Positions 55,984-64,000 of a stretch of DNA of 64,000 nt are shown piece by piece. Source of the DNA: Entoloma clypeatum (Eukaryota > Basidiomycota > Agaricomycetes > Agaricales > Entolomataceae); the NCBI GenBank assembly GCA_963565915.1, contig OY751489.1, forward strand, positions 4,092,001-4,156,000, written 5' to 3'. Both the position numbers and the translations under genes were made by a program. The notes beneath the pieces were generated by a model. It made no database searches and was not told the DNA's origin. It saw nothing but the letters and a program-made list of their open reading frames with translations. Positions within the stretch are counted from its first letter, which is position 1. The number at the start of each line of letters is the position of its first letter.

Positions 55984-58900
55984 ACGACGCTAAGTCGCGA
56001 CCCTTATCCATTAAACGAACTCGCTTGCCTGGTGCAGCTACAGACAATATAACTTATGTTATCCCTGCAAAGCGAGCCGTTGCGTCAACTAAGATTGTCA
56101 AGGGAGATAAACCTCCGAAACGATGAGAGATCAAGCTGCAAGCTCAGATCAAAACACGACGAGGACCAAAGGCCATTCGACCCGAGGTTGATAGCGGATG
56201 TGAACGCACATGTATCCATCCCAGAATAGTACACGAACAGAACCTTCCCACACGTGGAATAAAGCCCATATCAATCCTAAATGCGGATGGATCGCCGAAC
56301 CGACAACAGAAAGCAGAAAAACTTGCCGAAGTCAAGCTGGACTTAGGAACACACCAGGAAACCATGGAAGCAATGGTATTGGACATTGGGAGAACGGACA
56401 TGCTTTTGGGACATGACTGGTTGGTGCACCACAACCCCACAATCAATTGGACGACCGGCGCTGTAACATTCAACCGATGCCCATCAACGTGTCAAACCAA
56501 ACACTCGGATTTCAGGGTTAACCTTAATGGTCGCAAACATCGGGTTCGCATGGTGGAAGTACGAGACAAGGACGCACCCAAGAAATCAGATCAGAAATGG
56601 AAGCCCGGAGACCCTATATTGGAAGCAGTTACTCCCACACCACCTCCCACAACCAAACGACCCTCATATGTTGAACGTTTTGCCCATCTTTTTGAAAAAG
56701 AAAACTTTGACAAGATCCCAAAGGAAAGGGAATGGGACCACGGCATCGAACTTACACCGGACGCACCAAAAGAGCTAGGGGGAAACACGTACCCTATGAC
56801 CCAAAAGGAGCAAGAAGAACTGGACGAATTCATCGATGAAGGCCTGGCAACCGGAAAGATCCGACCATCCAAATCCCCTTATGCATCACCCTGCTTCTTC
56901 ATTAACAAGAAAGACGGTTCCAAACGATTGGTACAGGACTATCGCACGGTTAACAAATTCACGGTTAAGGACAAATTCCCACTCCCACGCATCAACGACC
57001 TCTTGGATGTATTGAAGGACGCAGTCTACTTCAACAAAATGGACATCATGTGGGGATACAATAATGTGCGGATCAAAAAGGGTGACGAATGGAAAGCCGC
57101 CTTCTTGACCAGCCGAGGATTGTTTGAACCATTGGTCATGTTTTTCGGTCTCTGCAATTCCCCGGGAACGTTCTCTCGGATGATGGCCAGCCTATTCAGG
57201 GATCAGATCCGTCGGCGCATCTGTGTGATTTACATGGATGACATAGTGGTTATTGGTAAAACCAAGGAAGAACTCGCCCGGAATACCGAAGAGATCTTGC
57301 AGATCCTGTCGGACAATGACTTGTTCCTAAAGGAGAAGAAGTGTCTTTGGGAAGTAACGAAATGCCCCATATTGGGATATGTCGTGGGTGAAGGACGTGT
57401 CGAGATGGAAACTGAAAAGGTGGACACAATCCGGAACTGGCGAGTACCCACATCAAAAAAGGAAGTCCAGAGGTTCCTGGGATTTGCCAACTTTTATCGA
57501 CGCTTCATTGAAGGATACTCAAACATCGCAAAGCCACTCACGACACTTACAGGAAATACAGCATTCACATGGGGACCAGCGGCGCAAGAAGCATTTGAAG
57601 GTCTCATACGGGCAATCACGACAGCACCAGTCTTGGCATTGCCCAAACCGGACGGACAGTTCAGGGTTGAAACCGATGCATCGGGTTATGCAATTGGAGC
57701 GGTACTCTCACAGAAACAAGACGACAAGTGGCATCCTATCGCGTTCTTGTCGCGGACCATGTCCGCGGCCGAACAGAATTACGAGATCTATGACAAGGAA
57801 CTCTTGGCAGTCATGGAAGCACTGAAGGACTGGCGACATTATCTACTTGAAGCCAAGGAACGTTTCGAGATCTTAACCGATCACAAAAACCTGGAGTATT
57901 TCCGGCGTCCTCAGGACCTAAACCAACGACAGAGGCGCTGGAAGATGAAGCTACAAGACTATGACTTCGAATTGCGACATGTACCTGGGAAGACAAACGC
58001 GAAAGCAGACATCCTGTCACGTTTACCCTGGTATGAGACGGAACTCGAGCTGCAGGACAGCGACCAAATGCTCAAGGAGGGGCTATTTTTGAAACGATTG
58101 GAATCAAAAGATGTGATACAAATGGAGATGTTCACGGAGGAACAATTCTTTGAAGGGGGTGAAACATCTGATTCCATCAAAATCGGAAACATCACAACCA
58201 TCGAAAACCCATGGATCGTACGCATCAAGGCCTCGAATCGCATGGAAACAGAAGTAGCCCAGGGTCTGAAGAAGAATCCTCACTGGTACCAGCAGGAAAA
58301 TGGCATCACCTACGCAGGAGAACGAGTCTATGTTCCACCAGACCCACAATTGCGCCAAGAACTGATGTTTGAAGCGCATGACGCACCAGTGGCAGGACAT
58401 CCAGGACAGTATCGAACACATGAACTTCTCACTCGCACCTACTGGTGGCCCACCATCCTACATGACGTAAAGAAGTATGTGAAAGGTTGTGACACCTGTC
58501 AACGCAACAAGATCAGCCGCCAAAGGAGACACGCCCCTCTGCACCCTAACGCCGCGCCAAGTCAACCATGGGAAGATATAGGGATTGACGTCGTGGGACC
58601 GATACCAGAATCTGATGGGAAGAACGCAATTCTGGTCATCACGGACAGACATTCAAAGATGCTTCATCTCATCCCGACAACCGTGGAACTATCGGCTGAA
58701 GGATTAGCCAAGATCTATCGGGACCAGATATGGAAACTTCATGGAATTCCCAAGAAGATCATCAGCGATAGGGGACCGCAGTTCGCCGCGAAGTTTATGG
58801 AGATACTTTGCCGCATGTTAGGGATCAAAAGAAATCTGTCCACTGCGTACCATCCACAGACTGATGGACAGGCCGAACGATCGCATCAGGAAACCGAGGT

Positions 58901-59633
58901 GTTCTTACGAAACTTTGTCAACCATCTACAAGATGATTGGGTGGAATGGATCGCAATCGCAGAATTCCAGTACAATGACAAAGAACATCAAGCGACAAAG
59001 TACACACCATTCTATCTCAACTACGGTCTGCATCCTTGGAAGGGAGAACTTGTGTTGGAAGACACCAATCCGGCAGCAAACGACTTCTTGAAAAAACTCA
59101 AACAGGCACGAGAAGAAGCCAACGCAGCACTGAAACAGGCACAGGATCAGATGAAGAAGACAGTTGACACACGACGAAGCCCGTCTCGGGATTACCGCAT
59201 CGGAGACAAGGTGTGGCTGGAAGGGACTAACATCAGGACTGATCGTCCCTCAAAGAAACTTGACGCCCTCCGACACGGACCGTTCAAAGTCCTAGAGAAG
59301 AAAGGAGCTAGCGCATACCGTCTTGATCTTCCCAAAACCTGGAAAATGATCCACCCTGTGTTCAACGAAACCCTGTTATCGCCATACGAAACCCCGAAGT
59401 ATGCCATTCAGAAAAAGAAGCCAGCCCCTGATCCGATCATCGTCGAAGGACGAGAAGAATACCATGTCTCCACGATCCTGGACTCTCGAAAATTCCGCGG
59501 AAAGATCCAGTACCTCGTCCAATGGGAAGGGTATGGCCCAGAAGAGAACACGTGGGAACCTCGGACTAATGTTCAGAACGCTCAAGACTTGATCCGAGAC
59601 TTTCATCGGCAAAATCCATCGCGTCCACAATAA
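55966..59633 (+). CDS. Gypsy C pol
   Basis: The -1 frame after gag (RPLSIKRTRLPG), one TGA at 56124 (KR*EIKLQ, probably from CGA), then open to 59633. Protease EVDSGCERTCI near 56190; RT NKMDIMWGYNNVRI and VIYMDDIVVI (YMDD); RNase H ETDASGYAIGAVL and TDHKNLEYF; integrase HHCC (HDAPVAGHPG to CDTCQRNK) and catalytic IDVVGPIP, ISDRGPQF, DGQAERSHQ; chromodomain IQYLVQWEGYGPEENTWE. From the first ATG at 56364 the remaining ORF is 1089 codons, without the protease start. Likely the most intact pol in the window. Confidence 0.9.
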
Positions 59634-59748
59634 AAGAACAAACTTTGAGCCATTTTCCACATCGACTTCTGTCACATCGAGTTCCCCGCTCCAACTCTTC
59701 TCGCCCAACACGCCGTTCTTCTTATACCTTTCAAACATCATTTCTGCC

Positions 59749-60117
59749 ATGTCCAACATCACCGCCGCCTCCACCGATGCTTCCGATATCAACCCCACCA
59801 TCACCACCCTCATCGGCGAAGCGCTCTCCATGCGCGACCAGATCCATGCGCTTGAAACCTCCGTTGCCGACATCCTTCACCGGCAGATGCATATCCGCCT
59901 TCATACCCTTTCCGATTTGCCAACCGCCCCCACCGCTGAGGAGAAACTCATCCTCAAAAACTATACCAACACCCTTGCTGTCGAGAACCGACGCCTTCGC
60001 CTCGCCGTTCGAGGTTTAGAGTTTGCCACCGCGGTAAACGATGAACTGATAAAGGATTGGGGTAACCGAGTTGACCCTGCCTGGGCCGATCCAAATGGCA
60101 ACGATGGATGGGAGTAG
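59749..60117 (+). CDS. Gypsy C third ORF, 122-aa coiled-coil protein
   Basis: ATG at 59749, 115 bp after the pol stop, ending 37 bp before the 3' LTR, sense strand. Heptad-like leucine/isoleucine spacing in IGEALSMRDQIHALETSV and LAVENRRLRLAVRGLEFA suggests a coiled coil; the end is acidic (NGNDGWE). No zinc motif. Function unknown. Confidence 0.65.
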   Translation: MSNITAASTDASDINPTITTLIGEALSMRDQIHALETSVADILHRQMHIRLHTLSDLPTAPTAEEKLILKNYTNTLAVENRRLRLAVRGLEFATAVNDELIKDWGNRVDPAWADPNGNDGWE

Positions 60118-60154
60118 GTAGTCTGTGAGGACACAGACCTTGAGGAGGGGAACA

Positions 60155-60523
60155 TGTTATGGACTAACGACTACGGACATATATGCTTACTTTTTCACTT
60201 TTACTCATCGGCCCCCGCTTACACATATCGTATTATACTTTATTTCCTTTAGTATACTTCGCTCCCGCGCTGACTCGCTTTCCGCAGCTGTCTGACTCAT
60301 TCCGCAGTCGTCTTACTCAGACGCACTGCCTTCCGCAGTTATCTTACTCAGATACACTGCCTTGCGCAGCACTGACTCATATGCTATCGCCTATAGTCAA
60401 GTACCTATATAAACCCTTTGTACTATAGCTAGATTCCTTAGATTTAGCAATCACATTGCTCTTCGCCTTTCCATCTTCCTGCATACTCTGCCCGAACCTT
60501 GGAACGGTTTGTTACGCATAACA
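60155..60523 (+). repeat. Gypsy C 3' LTR
   Basis: 369 bp, matches 53957-54325 with one difference noticed; preceded by the purine run GAGGAGGGGAACA. Confidence 0.92.
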
Positions 60524-60528
60524 GGAAC

Positions 60529-60719
60529 AACCCTGTACAGGAACACCGTAACAAACATATCGATCTGAGATATCACATCATCCAAGAATACATCTCTCCT
60601 GGATTGATCACTGTAGAGTACATTGAAGGCACATCCAATCCCACGGATATGCTAACTAAAAATCTTAGTCGGGAACTCTTTGACAGATGTCGCCAACATT
60701 TAGACTTGACATTTTCATA
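60529..60719 (+). pseudogene. Co-G RNase H, C-terminal end
   Basis: NPVQEHRNKHIDLRYHIIQE and EGTSNPTDMLTKNLSRELF, ending in TAA. Continues the segment cut at 53956. Confidence 0.9.
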
Positions 60720-60746
60720 ATACGATGTATACACATCGAGGGGGAG

Positions 60747-61049
60747 TGTTGAACGAATTCCACCCCTATAGATATTTCATCTATAGCGTCATGTGCCCAA
60801 TCCCATGATGTACAAATAATGTACAAATAAGTAGACTAGTATATAAGACTGTCCTTATTCTCTGTGCAATATAACACTCTTACCAAGTAACCCCCACCTT
60901 GCAAACACCTCTCAAGGTTAGTAGTAAGGTTCTCGCACTATCATAGATACACGATCCATAGTGCATAGCATAAAGTACTACTGGGCTGCACGATGACCCA
61001 TCCACTGTGATCACCTCCAGTGTTGATGTGATCATATGCTGTTCCAACA
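60747..61049 (+). repeat. Co-G 3' LTR
   Basis: 303 bp, preceded by GAGGGGGAG; followed by the ATGTA duplication. Confidence 0.9.
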
Positions 61050-61054
61050 ATGTA

Positions 61055-61394
61055 TGATATCTACAACACTGTGGGACATGATTGTCTGATTTCAGACAAT
61101 AGCTAATGCCATTAGGGTTTTGGTGAAATCGGTCAAGATGTCATGCAAATTCATGTGATGTTAGCATGTTATGCATGTGCCTTATCTTACCATGGGGATC
61201 AACACCAAAAAGATTTTGTGCATACTTACCTATCTTGATCTACCCTACAAATATTACACCTGTTTGCATAATTGATGGCACTCTGTGATCCAAACATCCC
61301 AATTCAATTTTGTTTGACTTAGTCAAATTTTGTAAATTTTGACCTTTGCACAATTTGTCCTCACATTCCATCACTGCTATTGCCCAATATGCCC
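61055..61394. other. AT-rich flank of the Tc1-like gene
   Basis: Non-coding by eye. It continues the sequence interrupted at 43143 and leads into the transposase. Confidence 0.4.
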
Positions 61395-61945
61395 ATGTGA
61401 TACATCAGTCATGATGTGAAAGTCACAGCAATCAGACTCCATGAACATGGTATTCTTGACCTTGACGACATTCTCAACTGCTGTGGTTTCTCTAGACAAA
61501 CTTTCTATCGTGTTCTGAGGCTTTGGCATGAAACTGGTGATGTTGTGACCTCTAGATCAATATGTCATGGCCGTCAATGGCATCTGGAAAGAGAAGACCT
61601 TGAGTACCTCAAGGACCTCATCCGCCAGAACCCTGACTATTTCTTAGACGAGTTACTTGACTTGATGAGGACAAATCGGTTCATATCACTTTATTGTACA
61701 ACTATTCATCAGGAGCTTGAAAGAACTGGAGTCAGCCAGAAAAAACTCAAGAAGATTGCTCTGGAAAGAGATGAAGATGGGTGTGCAGAATTTATCTCGC
61801 AAGTTGCACATTACTCTCCAGATGAAATTGGTTTCATCGAAAAGCTCTCAACTGACAGACAGGCAATGGGGTGGCAGTATGGCCATTCCAGGTGAGGCAT
61901 ACAAGCATGAAAGAGACAGCTATTTGTATGTGGTTGCCGTACTTC
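61395..61945 (+). pseudogene. Truncated Tc1/mariner-type transposase
   Basis: HTH part (VKVTAIRLHEHGILDLDDIL, GFSRQTFYRVLRLWHETGDVV), second HTH (EDLEYLKDLIRQNPDYFLDEL, TTIHQELERTGVSQKKLKKI) and the start of the DDE domain at EIGFIEKLS, where the family usually has an aspartate (FIDE). No in-frame ATG remains upstream. TGA at 61897 and 61915 stand where basic residues are usual. Cut at about 61945 by gypsy I sequence, so most of the catalytic domain is missing. Confidence 0.8.
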
Positions 61946-64000
61946 TACTGAGGCGCTTCTTTCTTCACACATACCATTTCTCCATTGGTTTGGGGGTGAT
62001 AAGCCATGCTCATCATCAGTTTGATCCCTAGGAGTCGTCCTAGTTCTCTGAAGACCTGAGAAGCGAATTGTGGTCCTCTGTCAGACAGAATAGAGTGTGG
62101 GAGTCCGAATCTTCAGTACACATGGTCCAAATAAAGTTTGGCGGTGAGGGTCGCATCAGTGGTTTTGGTACAAGGGATGGAAATTACCCCCTTTGTAGAA
62201 CCATGGTCTACTACGACCATGATACTGTCACATCTGTTGCTCTTGGGCAGATCCGTGATGAAGTTGATCGTTGTCTGAGAGAATGGTCTGGCGTCTTTTT
62301 GTGCCTTGATCGGCATCAATCCAGGGTTTGTGGGGTGTGTGTTGATTTTCATTTGTTGGCAGGTTGCACATCCTCCAACATAATTTTTGACAAACATGTA
62401 CATTCCTGGCCATCAATAGTTTTGTCTGATCAATTCCAAGGTTTTTAGATGTCCCAGATGTCCACTTGGTAGGGAGTCATTATATCATTTTGTTATTTCC
62501 CAGCGCAGGGTCTCATCTGGCAGTACGTAACATCTGTCGCGGAAGAATAATATCCCATCTTCTGTCCTCCATTCTGATAGATGGGATTTAATCAGCAGGG
62601 TCCCTGATTCTTTCAGGGCGGTGATGGCTTGCGAGAAGAGCTCATCATTCTTGGTTGCTTTTAGAATATCTCCTTGCAGTTCAAGGTCCACTGTTTTGAC
62701 AAAAATGTCATCTGGTAAGACAATAATGTCTTCATTGTCGGTATCTTCTTCGGGTATGTGGTCCGGTCACCTTGACAAGGCATCCGATTGGATCATTTTT
62801 GCTCCTGGGGTGTGTACCAATTTTAGCTCAAACTTGGAGAAATACAATCTCCACTGTGCTTGTCGTCTGTTCAATTTCTGGGGTTCCCGGTAATATGTCA
62901 AATTCTTGTGATCTGATAGAACAACCGTTGGAAATGGTGATCCAAGGAGGTAATGCCTCCAGGTTTCCAGTGATCGGATAATTCCCAAGAGTTCCCGATC
63001 ATAAATTTCATAGTTTGATCTTGTTGGCGCAGTACTGCTCCTGTCACCCATTTGGATGCATCAGATTCTATGATGAATGGTTTGTCAGTGTTTGGCATTA
63101 ACAATACCGGTGATTCCGCGAATTTGTCCTTTAACATGTCAAATGCCGTTTGGCAGTCCTCATTCCATTCCCCTTCCTGATCCTTCTTGGTCAGATCATT
63201 CAGGGGTTTGGCAATGTCCAAGTAGTGTCCAATAAACCTTCAATAGAAGTTTCCAGGTCCGGGGAAGGATCTGACCTGCTTCACAGTCATGGGTTCTGGC
63301 CATTTTGCTATTCCAGATAACTTAACAGGGTCCATCATGATTTTGTTTTCTTTGATAATGAGTCCGAGGTATTCGCACTGCCTGACTCCAAATTCGCATT
63401 TTTCCATGTTGAGATGGAGGTCATTCTCTATCATCTTTCTGAGTACATGGAGTGTCCGTTTGGTGTCATCTTCATCATTGACTGAGAATATGAAGATGTC
63501 GTCCAAATAAACGAGTAACCATCCTTCTTCAAGTTCTTCTTTGAAGATTTCGTTCATCATCACCTGGAAGGTGGGTGGCATGCCTGCCAGTCTGAAGAAG
63601 GCAACCAAGGGTTCGTACAACCCTTGATTGGTTTTGAATGCAGCCTTCCATTCATCGCCAGGTTTGATCCATATGTTGTTGTATCCCCAACACATGTCCA
63701 GTTTAGTGAAGACCTTTGCTCCTTTTAGTTTGTCCAGTAAATCTCTGACCAGGGGTAACGGCTATGCGTACTTTACCATTCCTTCATTCAATCGCTGAAG
63801 TCTTGACATGGTCTGAGTTTATCCGAGTCCTTTTTAGCCACGAAGAAAAAGGGTGATGCCATTGGTGATTTTGAGGGTCTGATGTACCCCTTTCGAAGGT
63901 TCTCATCAAGGAATTTGTCCAATTTTGTTTGTTCTTCCGGTGACAAAGGATAAACCTTACAGTCTTTCGGGGTGAAGTCTGGTTTTAAGTCAATTGCATG
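61946..64000 (-). pseudogene. Degenerate second copy of gypsy I pol
   Basis: Minus strand, about 90% similar by eye to 32670-34740: integrase ([25 protein letters not shown]), RNase H ([26 protein letters not shown]), RT (MCWGYNNIWIKPGDEW, LVYLDDIFIF). Broken by several stops, small indels and a deletion near 63020. It continues beyond the window end toward protease and gag. Confidence 0.88.

Larger units (their letters stand above)
53957..60523 (+). mobile_element. Complete Ty3/gypsy chromovirus (family C)
   Basis: LTRs 53957-54325 and 60155-60523 (369 bp, one difference noticed) with ends TGTTATG/CATAACA, flanked by GGAAC at 53952-53956 and 60524-60528. Contents: self-primer site, upstream ORF, gag, pol, and a third ORF. 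Inserted in the RNase H domain of Co-G. A recent insertion; pol itself is open, but the 5' ORF and the pol leader each carry a TGA. Confidence 0.95.
43144..61049 (+). mobile_element. Ty1/copia element Co-G expanded to 17.9 kb by nested insertions
   Basis: LTRs 43144-43446 and 60747-61049 (303 bp each) begin TGTTGAACGAATTCC and end CTGTTCCAACA; the first has its final base changed to C. ATGTA flanks both outer ends (43139-43143 and 61050-61054). Between them one copia polyprotein is readable in pieces: gag 43844, protease and GAG-pre-integrase 45258, integrase 46500, RT 49040, RNase H 52344, 53905 and 60529. These are separated by a solo LTR (44828), an unknown segment (47850-49030), repeat H copy 2 (50060-52340), element K (52653) and gypsy C (53957). 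Confidence 0.9.

Overview
This looks like genomic DNA of a filamentous basidiomycete, probably an Agaricomycete. Coding is sparse. Introns are short (32-61 bp) with GT..AG ends. Almost everything is LTR retrotransposon: Ty1/copia plus several chromodomain Ty3/gypsy families. The one non-transposon gene with good support is a RIF1-type gene (minus strand, 24975-29594) with 10 exons whose phases all agree and which gives about 1393 codons. No rRNA, CRISPR or convincing functional tRNA was seen.

Layout. 1-3205: 3' half of a copia element (Co-A), its LTR and a copia-type primer site. 3205-4298: reverse fragment of gypsy family C. 4299-15955: gypsy D on the minus strand; its 3' LTR is split by a complete, very young gypsy B (4458-10557), and it carries an antisense, intron-containing cysteine-rich ORF. 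15958-18138: 5'-truncated second Co-A copy. 18139-22467: decayed relative of gypsy B. 22468-24140: non-coding repeat H. 24240-24539: solo copia LTR. 24975-29594: RIF1. 30188-37598: gypsy I on the minus strand with a partial tandem copy. 37608-38281: small inverted-repeat element. 38653-43048: DNA transposon with inverted ends and an 8-bp target duplication, containing a decayed large PHD-finger gene and a solo LTR. 43144-61049: one copia element (Co-G) inflated to 17.9 kb by nested insertions, including a complete gypsy C (53957-60523). 61055-61945: truncated Tc1-like transposase. 61946-64000: degenerate second copy of gypsy I.

How it works together. The layers can be dated because many insertions keep exact target duplications: B ATTGG, C GGAAC, Co-G ATGTA, K CTAAT, solo LTRs CTTCT and GACAT, DNA transposon ACAAGGAG. 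The gypsy families show recognisable expression signals. Candidate -1 slippery heptamers lie at four gag-pol junctions. In B and C a 10-11 nt match between the presumed RNA start and the site just inside the LTR indicates Tf1-type self-priming. Three gypsy families carry different extra ORFs between pol and the 3' LTR (sense zinc-finger in I, sense coiled-coil in C, antisense spliced in D). Nearly every in-frame stop is TGA where an arginine codon is expected, consistent with CpG deamination. All assignments were read by eye; no database search was run.
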